Positions 55,062 to 64,000 of a stretch of 64,000 nt of DNA are shown piece after piece. Position 1 is the stretch's first letter. Every line of letters starts with the position of its first letter. Both the position numbers and the translations under genes were made by a program. Below the pieces are notes generated by a model. The model did no database searches and was not told the DNA's origin. It worked only from the letters and a program-made list of their open reading frames with translations. Origin of the DNA: Mikania micrantha (Eukaryota; Streptophyta; Magnoliopsida; Asterales; Asteraceae); contig CM018688.1 of NCBI GenBank assembly GCA_009363875.1, positions 42,594,336-42,658,335 on the forward strand, in the 5' to 3' direction.

Positions 55062-58004
55062 TCAGTTTACATTGGGAACCCAAGCCTTTACGGTCTTGGG
55101 TTGACCCATTGAGTCTCGGATCCAAACATCGATCCATTTTCCCTTAAGAATAGGTTTGTCTGAAATTTGTGGAACAGACACCTCAGATGATTTAACTTTC
55201 CAAATTGCATTTTTATCAAAAGAGGTTTTCAGATAAATGGATGATGATTTTGATTGGTTAATTTTAACCCCATTTGGAACAACCAAAGTTTCCAACTTTC
55301 CCTTTCCCTTGTCTGAACTCTTAAATTGAGTTTGTGATGTTGATTTTGGCTGAAAAGACTTAGGCACAGATTTTACCGGTTTTGGTAAAGCAGATTTTAA
55401 GTCTTTGAAAGGGACAACCTTAGGTCTGATCAATTTAGGGCAAAACCTCACAATATGTCCTGATTCACCACACTCAAAACAGACTTTATCACCTTTTTTA
55501 AGAAAATGTTTTAAATCAGAAAATGATTTTTAGTTGATTTAAAAACATTTGATTTCTGACAATCTGATTCAAAACCCAAACCCGTCCTTCCTTTGTTACC
55601 AAATTGAGCTGATTTGGTAGCACAATTAGCTTCAGACCCCTGTGAAGCTTTAACAAAGCATAATTCTTTGTAAATCTTTGATTTGGAGATTGGGTCACCT
55701 TTCATGACACTAGAAGGTTGATTCCGAGGAGTGCTCTGCTTTGATGAATACTCTGATTCATCCTCGGAATCAGAAACCCAATCTTCCACAATTCCATCCA
55801 CCCTTGAATCCTTAGTTTGAGATGAACTCTGATTTTCACTCAGACTAATTGGATCAACTACTAACGGAGTAGTAACTTGAAAATCCTTCACATCTTTGTC
55901 ATTTGGAGTATTGACAAAGGCATTTAGGATTGGTGGAGGACACTTTTGATAATTAACCTTTTCTTTCCCCTGATCAGTACCCCTACTGATCATATGCTCA
56001 ATGATATACGAGGAGATCTCATAGCTCTTGAGCTTCTGTCCCAAAGTCTCATAATCACATTCAACTAATGCTAATTTCTTCTTAATCTCATTTATGGTAT
56101 TGACATAAGAAGTTATAGCATCTTGTTTGTTCAGAACAGCGATCTCGGCCTCATGCAGTTGTCTATTTAAAAGATCAATTTTATTTTGAAAATCCTTTTC
56201 ATTAGATTTCAAAACTTTGTTTGCTTCAATGCACAGGTCGAGATCAGTCAGCAAATCACTGTTATGCTTCTGATAAGCAAGCACCTTACTCTTAAGGTCA
56301 ACACAATTGAAACAATCAGATTGAGAAGATGAACAATCAGTGTATACCTGCTCAGAAGAATCTGTAGAAGCAGAAGAGTTTGCCATCAAGGCAAATTGAG
56401 TTGAAGAGTCATCAGCTTCTCCATCAGATTCTTGAGTGTCAGAATCCGTCAAATTTTCTGATTCTGAACTTGATGTCTTGTCATCAATCACCAACAGATC
56501 TTCCTGACTGCTTTCTTCATCAATATCATCAGAATTCTGAATCTCTGCCACACATGCTTTCTCTTGATCTTCCTTATCAGCATTAAATCTGAAGTCCCAG
56601 TTTACACCTTCATCTTGTTGAACCATCAAGGCTTTACTACCAGAAGATGAAGATCCAGCTGTTGTAGGAGAATCAATAGGAACTAATCGCCTTTCAGAAT
56701 TAGCATGGGCAGACTTCTGATGCTGAAATGTTCTTGTTTCCAGCTTTCTTTGGCTGCTTGCATTGTCTAGCAAAGTGACCCTTTTCACCACAGTTGTAGC
56801 ATGTAACAGAAGCCATATCAAATCCAAACTTGGACTCCTTGTTTAGATTGATGTCTTTTCCTGTCCTCTTCACAAACTCCTTAGCTCTTCTGACTGCACT
56901 AGCCAATGCCCACATGATGTCAATTCTTTCCATATCATCAGGATCAATTTGAGAGTAGTCATCATTGGTCAAATATGGATTGCCGATCTGACCAGCAACC
57001 AATCCATCATATGAACTAACCAATGTTGACAGAAGACCCATGTGCTCTTTAGCAATCTCAACTGTGACTTTATCAAAGTTCTCTGTCTTCAGACTTGCAG
57101 TAGGCTGATGATGCTCTTGTTGTGAGCTCGATGAAGAAGATGGGCTAAAGTGCATCTGAGCTGCAGATGGGGCTTCAGAAGCTTTAGACACAAAGGCAGT
57201 TTTCAGAGGAGCATGAGTTGTAGACTTATCAACTGTGGGAGTGGAGTAGTATAGAGAAGGATCTTGAACTTGTGCAACCCTCTTGGCCTTCCATTTGTTC
57301 TCTATCTCCTGCTCTTTTAGCTTCTGAATGAAATCATTGATGTCCATATGAGCCATCATCTGATTTTGCTTGAGTACCATCAAGAAGGACTCCCATTTTG
57401 GAGGCAAAGCATCAGCTAAACACTGAATCTTCTCTTGAGTTGTAGTTTTGACCTCATGATTGAACAACTCACTCAACAGATGATAAAACCTAGCAATCAG
57501 TTCATCAAGGGACTCATTACCCACATACATAAAGCTGTTGAATTCCTTTTTCAAAGCTTTAGACTTAATGCTCTTCAAAGCATCATTACCCTCATATCTT
57601 TGCTGCAATGCATCCCACAGAAGCTTAGCCGAAGGAAACTGTCTAAACTGATGGAAGATATCAGTGGCAATGGACTGTGACAAAATAGCATAGGCTTTCT
57701 TCTCATAATCATACAGCTTCCTCTGAGGCTCAGTCATCCGTGTGACTAGCATAGGAGTTCCATCTTCATTCAGAGGCCGCAGATAACCTCCTTCAATCAT
57801 CATCCACAGATTTGTATCCACCCCATTGATGTGGATCTCAAATCTATATTTCCAGTGAGGGTAATCATCTAAATTCAACAACTTAGGAGCTTTGTTTGAG
57901 TTCCCTGTCTCATTCTCTGTCAACAAGAGAGTCTGAATGCGATGGTTTTGGTTAGCCATGAGAGCTAAATCCTCCATTTGATCAGAAGTAATAAGATTCA
58001 ACAC
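55062..58004 (-). pseudogene. gag: E6 Gag, two frameshifts
   Basis: Probable start MEDLALMANQN at 57977, which aligns with E1 MAEMYAAIASQ; the frame is open from 58004. The copia gag domain (KLLNLDDYPHWKYRF, NEKIQCLADALP-type blocks) covers about residues 20-240. A CCHC knuckle CYNCGEKGHFARQC lies at about 56755-56795, and a frameshift follows at about 56715. The next frame (to 55511) holds a Ser/Asp-rich region and a coiled coil (about 56000-56300). Another shift leads to a second knuckle CFECGESGHIVRFC (about 55440-55480) and a basic tail ending WVPNVN, stop at 55062. Confidence 0.9.
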
Positions 58005-58565
58005 TTAGAAAAATTTCAGAAGCAACTGGCGAATGAGTGCTAAACTGGCGAATGTCGAGGGCCGAATGAGGTAAAACTGACGAATGAGAAACTGAGTATG
58101 AGAACTGGCGAATGAGAAGGTCGAATGATCTATTCGGCGAATGACAGATCGAATGAAGTCTTTCGCCGAATGAGGATTGAGAATGAGGCTTATTCGGCGA
58201 ATGAAGAGTGTCGAAGGAGCTATTCGCCGAATGAGAGCTATTCGGCGAATGGGAGGCTATTCGGCTGATCTTATTCGGCCGCCAGAGTCATTCGGCGATC
58301 TGGGGTTTTTTTACAACGAAAATCGCGATATCTTTCGATTTTGACCAGATCTAACCACCAAATTTTGCACAGAACTTCAAGACATGATTATTAACCAATT
58401 GGGAAGAAACTAGATCAAATGAACCACAAAAACACTTAAAATCTCAATGAAATAGTGACTTTGGAAGCAAGAAACTTAGGGTTTTTGGAAGTTACGAAAA
58501 TCAGGGTTTTGGGAATCTCAGATCTGTTGATTTTGAGTGAAAATCGAGTAGAATCAAGAGCCAAA
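58005..58565 (-). other. E6 leader between PBS and gag
   Basis: 560 bp. The gag-proximal half is a CATTCG/CGAATG array (58027-58300); the PBS-proximal half is plain sequence. I do not see a convincing splice donor. Confidence 0.75.
58027..58300 (-). repeat. CATTCG/CGAATG array in E6 leader
   Basis: About eighteen half-sites, mostly CGAATGA in one orientation (GGCGAATGA) with some ATTCGGCGAATGA or ATTCGCCGAATGA palindromes, in 274 bp just before gag. The E1 and E2 leaders have the same layout with their own motifs. Confidence 0.88.
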
Positions 58566-58577
58566 GCTCTGATACCA
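58566..58577 (-). promoter_or_regulatory. E6 primer-binding site (initiator Met tRNA)
   Basis: The minus strand reads TGGTATCAGAGC, three bases from the 5' LTR. Confidence 0.92.
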
Positions 58578-58864
58578 CTTTGTTGGACCGATTTGGAGCT
58601 CGGAAACAATCCGAATCCAATGAAAAACTACTCGACAACCTCTGGGATAGTGCGGAATCCTATTCCAGGGTTTTCCAATCGAAACCAACAGAAACCGTGG
58701 TGATCCGAGGCTGTAGAAACGACTTGGAAGCAACGATCGAACACCACGGGTTGAGAATCGAACTTGGATGATCAAGAACCGCTCAAATCTTCAAGGGTTT
58801 TGACACTGGAGTGCTAGGGAAGAAGGAGGGCTCTGGAAAGTTAGGTTTGAAATGATTTGAACAT

Positions 58865-58874
58865 CTATATATAG
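58865..58874 (-). promoter_or_regulatory. TATA box of the E6 5' LTR
   Basis: CTATATATAG, palindromic, 8 bp downstream (minus strand) of the promoter-proximal array. Confidence 0.65.
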
Positions 58875-58881
58875 GCTGTAG

Positions 58882-59050
58882 TCATTCGGCCGAATGAGTG
58901 GCCGAAGCAGCTCATTCGGCGAATGACTAAGCTCGAATGAGCAGACATTCGAATGAGTCATTCGGCGAATGACTCATTCTGAACTCAGACATTCGCTATA
59001 ACCTTCATTCGCCGAATGACTTCATTCTAGAGTCATTCGGCCGAATGAGT
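58882..59050 (-). repeat. CATTCG-S-CGAATG array in E6 5' LTR
   Basis: Copy of the array at 45673-45841, in the position that would act as promoter for this element. Confidence 0.9.
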
Positions 59051-59228
59051 ACACTTCATACTCAAACAGTTTATAATCAAATCAAACAACTAGATAAACA
59101 TTAATAGACAATAATCAATAGAAATAAACATTATGAAATAGATATAAAGACAACTTCCATTAATACTTTGAACATTTACATGATAAGAGTTACAAAACTG
59201 AACTAGGGACAGTAAACATGCATCAACA

Positions 59229-59233
59229 CAAAA
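59229..59233. repeat. Target-site duplication CAAAA (right) of E6
   Basis: Matches 45367-45371. Confidence 0.93.
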
Positions 59234-59603
59234 CGTTAAACCCAAGAATACATTTTTTGCGAATCATCACCTACACGAATATACCGTCAGTTTAATATTC
59301 GCGAATGCTATCCCACTTTTTTTTGAATCTATTATTCTCAAAGACGATCACATATTGAATTACCTCTGCACTTGTTCTCTTGGATTTCCCATTGTGTTTT
59401 CAGTTGTCTGATCCTCGTTATCGAAGGATTCGTATCACAATCAAGTTGTTTTTGTCATTTGTACACAGAGTTATTTTTTTATTTCATGTCCATTCCTGTT
59501 TGTTATAATCAGGATTTCCATTGTATTCACAGAATAATTATCACATAATTAGTAATTAACATAAGGATTTCCATTGTCGGACGGTCAGGTAACAGTTGTC
59601 ACA
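59229..59603 (-). repeat. E5 3' LTR, outer end
   Basis: In element sense the LTR starts TGTGACAACTGTTACC at 59603, right after the PPT-like CAATGGGAGAC (59604-59614). It continues to 59229, where E6 interrupts it, and resumes at 45371. Confidence 0.72.
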
Positions 59604-59614
59604 GTCTCCCATTG

Positions 59615-60998
59615 TTAAAGATAATTTGTCCCGAAATTTATGCATCACAGATAGGGATACTTGGATTTCATGCGGTCCTCACGCTCCCAAGTAAATTCTG
59701 GGCCGCGTTGAGAGTTCCAATGAACCTTAACGATAGGAATGCGGCTTCATATCAGTTTCTTAACCTCACGATCGATAATCTCCAAAGGCTCTTCTATAAA
59801 ATGTAGTTGTTCATCAACTTGTATTTCCCTAAGAGGTATGACCAACGATTTATCTGCAAGCCATTTCTTAAGATTAGATACATGAATACATCATGTACTC
59901 CGCTGAATTCATCTGGTAACCTGAGTCTGTAATCCACAGTACCGATTCGTTGTGTTATTTCGAATGGTCCTACATACCTTGGTGCTAGTTTGCCTTTAGC
60001 CTTAAAATGAACTATGCCTTTCTAGGGAGACACTTTTAACATGACTCTATCACCAACCTAGAATTCTAAAGGATTTCGACGTTTGTCTGCATAGCTCTTT
60101 TTGCGACTATGAGCAGCTTGTAGTTTCTGTTGAATCCGGGTAATCTTATCATTGGTTTCGTGTATAAGTTCAGGCCCAGTTATCCTGTTGTCTCCTACTT
60201 TGGTCCAACAAATCGGTGACCGACATTTTCTACCATACGGTGCTTCGAACGGAGCACATCCGATGCTACTATGGTAACTATTGTTATAGGAGAATTCAGT
60301 TAGTGGTAGATGTGAGTCCTAATTTCCACCAAAGTCAAGTGCACATGTTCGTAGCATATCCTCTAGGGTGTGAATAGTTCTCTCACTTTGGCCATCCATT
60401 TATGGGTGGTATGCGGTGCTTAAATTCATGTTTGTCCCTAAGTATTTCTGCTGTGATCGCCAGAACCGTGATGTAAATCGACTGTCCCGGTCTGAAATAA
60501 TAGATAATGGCAAACCATGCCGTACTATATCTCGTTGATGCATAGTCTTGCCAACTTTTCCATTGAAAAATTCTCACGCATCGGTAAGAAGTGAGCGGAC
60601 TTGGTCAATCTATCGATAATGACCCATATGGTATCGTGTCCGTTGGAAATGTAGGGTGGCTTGGTAATGAAATCCACAGCTACTTGATCCCACTTCCATT
60701 GTGGTATTTATGGCTGTTCCATCAAACCTGGTGGTTTCTAGTGTTCGGTTTTGACCTTTGCACACGTTAAGCATTTTCCAACATAGGTGGCTACACATCC
60801 TTCTTCATCCCTGGCCACCAATAAAACTTCTTAAGATCATGGTACATTTTATCGGCGCCAGGATGAACAGAGTAATGAGTTTTATGTGCGTCATCAAAGA
60901 TAAGCCTTCTGAGTTCATATAACACACGAATCCACACTCGATCCTGATAATTGGTAAGTCCATCTCATCTTGTCTCCAATTGTCTTTCCACTCCACAA
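59615..60998 (-). pseudogene. pol: E5 integrase and chromodomain, many breaks
   Basis: Minus-strand translation in changing frames gives, from 60998 downward, integrase zinc-region traces, MDF-type core remnants, SDRDSRF with a Glu-containing ERTIHTLED block (about 60330-60510), YNNSYHSSIGCAPFEA, SYADKRRNPLEF and GKLAPRYVGPFEI. The C-terminal chromodomain is VKKL, SRIPIVKVHWN, FTWEREDRM (about 59640-59760). It aligns throughout with the E3 integrase. Frameshifts and stops are frequent; it is not functional. Confidence 0.82.
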
Positions 60999-61480
60999 TC
61001 GAGCTAACTCTTCAGATTGTTTCTTTCCACCGCTTGTTGTGCTTGTATGATTTGATCCCACAAACTCGTTTGTACTGTCATTCCCATTGCCCTAACACAC
61101 AAAGGTTTGACGCTTTCCTTCCGGCTCAAAGCATCAGCTACAACATTAGCTTAACCCAACGTATTTGTCACATGTTAATCTCCTTTTGATCAAATATATG
61201 TTGTAAGCTCTTGTGATCTGTAAAGATTGTGCATTTGGTGCCATACAGGTAATGCCTCTAAATCGTTAAAGCAAACACTACCGCTCCCAATTCCAGATCA
61301 TGCTTCATATAGTTCTTCTCAGGTACTTTCAATTTTCGTGACGCGTAAGCAATCACTTTATCTTGTTGCATCAAAACACAACCGAGTCCTTGATGGGAAG
61401 CATCACAATATACTATAAAATCGTCGTTACCTTCTGGGAGATTTAAGATAGGAGCATTGCACAACCTTTGTTTCAAAGTT
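60999..61480 (-). pseudogene. pol: E5 RNase H, broken
   Basis: Matches E3 RNase H: APILNLPEGNDDFIVYCDASHQGLG and MKHDLELGAVVFAL (61258-61476). A degraded tail with TDHKSLQHIF-like and ADALS-like traces runs to about 61130. At the Gln of DASHQGLG this copy retains CAG-type coding, where E3 has a stop. Confidence 0.82.
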
Positions 61481-62120
61481 TGAAACGCTACTTCCTATTT
61501 TTGTTCCCATACAAACGGTTCACTTTTCTGGGTTAACTTAGTGAGGGGCAAGGCTATCTTAGAAAAGTTCAAAATGAACCTCCTATAATAACCTGCCAAT
61601 CCCAAAAATGACCGTATCTCAGTGGCTGTTGTAGGAATACTCCAATTCTTGATTGCTTCGACCTTGGAGGGTCGACATGAATTCCTTCACTATTTTTCAC
61701 ATGGCCGAAGAACTGAACTTCTCTTAGCCAAAATTCACATTTTGAAAATTTGGAATAGAGTTGTTCGTTCTTTAACAATTCTAAGATTTTCCTGAGATGT
61801 TGCTCGTGTTCTGCCTCACTTTTGGAATAAATCAGTATATGATCAATGAAAACAATGACAAACTGATCCAATTATGGCTTACACACACGATTCATGAGAT
61901 CTATGAACATCGCAGGTGCATTCGTTAAACTGAACGACATCACCATGAACTCATAATGATCGTATTGGGGTAGGAAATCCGTTTTGGGTATGTCTTCCTC
62001 TTGGATCCCGAGCTGGTGATAACCTGAACGCAGGTCTATCTTTGAGAAATATTAAGTTCCTTGTAACTGATCAAACAGATCATCAATCCTCTATAATGGA
62101 AACCGGTTCTTGATGGTGAG
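61481..62120 (-). pseudogene. pol: E5 reverse transcriptase, 5' part deleted, active site FIDH
   Basis: Gypsy RT from LNKLTIKNRFPL (about 62091) through DLRSGYHQL-like and MNRVCKP traces to the catalytic block. There VFIDDILIYS reads VFIDHILIYS (about 61838-61865), so the second metal-binding Asp is His. It continues with KFSKCEFWLREVQFFGH and NSEGIHVDP. The RT N-terminus and the whole protease are missing. Further breaks lie near 61560 and 61660. Confidence 0.85.
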
Positions 62121-62371
62121 CTTGTTGAGCTCTCTAAGGCAATCCTTAGAAAAATAACCAGGTTCTCCATAAGTGTAGCAGCACCTGGTGTCAGTACTAG
62201 CAGCAGGCATCACTACCACATTGTTGTTCCTGTTCTGGGGTGTTGGGTTCCAGCAGTGTTCGACCCAATGCCCAAGCCTTCCACAACCAGTGCATTGTAT
62301 GCAGGGTGTATGTCCCAAGCTGGATCAAGATTCCAACTTTATACACTGAATCAACATCAAAACTTTTCTAT
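62091..62371 (-). pseudogene. gag: E5 gag zinc knuckles fused to RT by deletion
   Basis: A gypsy nucleocapsid with CIQCTGCGRLGHWVEHC and a second, decayed knuckle CYTYGEPGYFSKDC is joined in one frame to RELNKLTIKNRFPL of RT. In E3 more than 800 bp (protease and RT N-terminus) lie between these points, so an internal deletion made the fusion. The 5' side is cut at 62371 by the E7 LTR. Confidence 0.82.
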
Positions 62372-62639
62372 TGTGTACGAAATCCAAGATAGAAGATGTA
62401 GAAATGAATTTTCATTGATAAAAATGTGAACTTTTACACGGTGACTTCAATACATCTAGATGCTCTACCTCGGGATTGTAACCTAGACCGGTAGACTGTA
62501 CGTCTATATATACTAGTCTAGGAGTACACGAAAATACAAAAAGTATACGAAACTCTAAGTATACAAAATCTGCAAAACTTGATCTTCAGCTTGGTCCGAT
62601 GTTATTTTGTCAATATTTATCATCTGGATGGGCTCTACA
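62372..62639 (-). repeat. E7 3' LTR (~268 bp)
   Basis: In element sense starts TGTAGAGCCCATCC at 62639 and ends GTACACA at 62372; the end is inferred from the change to E5 gag sequence and alignment with E2. It has TTCGTATAC and TTCGTGTAC copies upstream of a TATA box (62504-62514), as in E2. The terminal target duplication cannot be checked. Confidence 0.7.
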
Positions 62640-62655
62640 AACTCCCCTAGACTGA
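62640..62655 (-). promoter_or_regulatory. E7 3' polypurine tract
   Basis: The minus strand reads TCAGTCTAGGGGAGTT, matching the E2 PPT region (CAGTCTAGGGGGAGTT). Confidence 0.8.
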
Positions 62656-64000
62656 TGAAATCAATCGATACAGTGTGTTGTTGTGTGAGGACCGGCTCCT
62701 GCATACAGTTTGTGAGTAATTGCCAAAACAACTACTCTAGTGAAAGGTTTAGCTTCTGGATCGTATCCACCAACCACGTGAATAGGATTCTGATGCAGCA
62801 CCATCATATCAGCCCTTCAAAACTTCAGCAGGTCCATGGGTCTAGGATAATGAAATTTTCTGATTGACGCACGATGAAGGCTCCATAAGATATCTCATCA
62901 AAGTACTAGAACTGGAAGTCCTTGAGTGAGTCATTTTCCACCCTCATGTGTACAGGAACTGATTTCTCGGTGTTTGGTAGTGGATACTTAGCATAAACCC
63001 ATGACTCCATTGTTATGGGATTTAGGATATACTTGGATGTGAACCTTTTTCCTTGTATGGGCTTCATCCTGGGAAAGTCTTTGTCACATTGATCTTTCAA
63101 AAATTTTGCAAACAGATCTGCATGGCTGTCTTTGGAGATATTCTTGAAAATGTGTTCCTTATAATCCTCAGATCAATTTTGGGCAAGGAGGAGAAGTCAT
63201 GTGGATGCTCGAAATACTCCAACTTCCTGCTGAATCTCTTGATAAGATACAACTACTTCTCAATGTCATACATCCAGTAAACGACTCTTGATCTGTCGTT
63301 GAGGACAACAAATAAGCCCCTTGAGCTAACAATGTATGTAATTTGTGGATCCTCCACATCATCGTCTGGGTTAGGAGTAATCCATTTCTTTTGCATGGCT
63401 TTAGGAGCGGGCTTCCAGTCTCTCTTCATATCAAACCAGTTCTCAATAACATTATCAAATCCGGTGACCTCGCCTCCCAATGCGTCAACTTACTTGTGAG
63501 CATACAAGTAGTCAATGTATGGATGGGTAGAGACGTTTCCAAGCAATATATCTTCGTGTAAATCCTCCTTAGATGCTCCCAAGGAGGTGCTGGGAAGCTC
63601 TTCAATCTCTTTGTCCACAATTACTTCAATAACCAAATCCATAAAGACACCCTTAAACATATCAGGAAAACCTTGATTCAACATATATTCTGCTATTCCT
63701 TCAAATGTTAAGTCTTCTGGAATATCACCAAAGAAGATAGTCATCATAGTCATCGGTTGGTTTGCTTGATGATGTATTCCATTGATTGTCTCCTCCTTTA
63801 TCTTAATCATCTTTATTGTCATCTTTTTTTTTTCCAGAGGCTCCACCTTGATCATCTTTATCATCATCATTTCCATCCTCATTATCATCATCTTTCTTAT
63901 CCTTTTATGCTTCATCATCATCTTTCTCATCTTTTTCATCACCTTTCGTTTCTTTATTTGCTTCTTCATCATCATCTTTATCCTTTTGAGCCTCATCATC
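62656..64000 (-). pseudogene. E7 ORF3 C-terminal part, broken
   Basis: Reads, with frameshifts and stops, as an Asp/Lys-rich tract (64000 to about 63760), EDLTFEGIAEYM, GNVSTHPYIDYLYAHK (about 63500), NWFDMKRDWKPAP, VVYWMYDIEK and DQCDKDFPRM. These align with E2 ORF3 (YVDYLYAHK, SCWMYDKD, DQCDRDFPVM). It shows that the ORF3 C-terminal domain is conserved between separate element copies. Function unknown. Confidence 0.78.

Larger units (their letters stand above)
45372..59228 (-). mobile_element. E6: complete, very young Sirevirus-like Ty1-copia element
   Basis: A 13.9 kb element on the minus strand with LTRs 45372-46019 and 58581-59228. Both are 648 bp, and I find no difference on reading them side by side. 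Ends are TGTTG...CAACA, TSD CAAAA. The order is LTR, Met-tRNA PBS, leader, gag, PR, INT, RT, RNase H, spacer, ORF3, PPT, LTR. Despite the identical LTRs the coding regions carry several frameshifts and stops. The closest relative in the window is E1. Confidence 0.97.
58581..59228 (-). repeat. E6 5' LTR (648 bp)
   Basis: Upstream LTR in element sense, with TATA box at 58865-58874 and motif array at 58882-59050. Same length and, as far as I can read, same sequence as 45372-46019. Confidence 0.97.
44262..62371 (-). mobile_element. E5: degraded chromodomain Ty3/gypsy element, interrupted by E6
   Basis: Minus-strand pieces are 59229-62371 (gag end, RT, RNase H, integrase, chromodomain, PPT, start of the 3' LTR) and 44262-45371 (more of that LTR). 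E6 separates them with a clean CAAAA duplication. E2 adjoins its LTR at 44261 and E7 its gag at 62372. Coding sequence is related to E3 but carries many frameshifts and stops and an internal deletion. Because three other elements lie in it, it is the oldest layer here. Confidence 0.8.
62372..64000 (-). mobile_element. E7: 3' end of an E2-related Sirevirus-like copia
   Basis: On the minus strand: ORF3 C-terminal region (64000-62656), PPT, and LTR (62639-62372). The LTR start TGTAGAGCCCA and the ORF3 C-terminal sequence match E2 (43218-44261), in opposite orientation. The element continues beyond the right edge. Confidence 0.8.

Overview
This window is plant nuclear DNA made entirely of nested LTR retrotransposons. 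I see no host gene, tRNA, rRNA or CRISPR array. Several elements are Ty1-copia elements of the Sirevirus type: a very large gag with several zinc knuckles, then pol, a roughly 2 kb spacer and a long third ORF (ORF3) before the 3' LTR. Their ORF3 N-terminal domain belongs to a family I associate with composites (Asteraceae), so an Asteraceae genome is my best inference. The species is not determined.

Layout, with names used throughout. E1: Sirevirus-like copia, minus strand, 1-10908, its 3' end beyond the left edge. E2: Sirevirus-like copia, plus strand, in three pieces (10909-14224, 27569-33335, 41461-44261), its 5' LTR outside the window. E3: chromodomain Ty3/gypsy element, plus strand, 14225-27568, LTRs of about 4.25 kb, TSD TCAAC, inserted into E2 between protease and integrase. 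E4: a different, smaller copia, minus strand, 33336-41460, LTRs of 929 bp, TSD CTTGT, inserted into E2 ORF3. E5: degraded chromodomain gypsy, minus strand, 44262-45371 and 59229-62371. E6: Sirevirus-like copia, minus strand, 45372-59228, two LTRs of 648 bp in which I find no difference, TSD CAAAA, inserted into the E5 LTR. E7: fragment of an E2-related copia, minus strand, 62372-64000, inserted into E5 gag.

Order of events from nesting: E5 is oldest. E2, E6 and E7 landed in E5. E3, E4 and probably E1 landed in E2. LTR divergence agrees: none seen in E6, about 1% in E4, visibly more in E3. Every coding region is interrupted, so all copies are probably non-autonomous.

The most unusual structure is a set of element-specific arrays of short CG-centred motifs. 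E1 carries AGGTTCG/CGAACCT, E2 carries TTCGAGTA/TTCGAATA, and E6 carries CATTCG-(G/C)-CGAATG. In all three the arrays occupy the same places: just upstream of the LTR TATA box, in the leader between PBS and gag, and in the spacer before ORF3. The gypsy LTRs of E3 and E5 also hold arrays: CGAACC in E3, much like E1, and TATCGAC/GTGTCGACAC in E5. A second pattern is splice-acceptor-like sequence (branch-point-like CTGAC/CTAAT, pyrimidine tract, CAG or TAG) directly before ORF3 in E1, E2 and E6. A near-identical TATTGTGCAG precedes the protease in E1 and E6. Together these suggest spliced subgenomic mRNAs and family-specific recognition sites; both are inferences that can be tested.
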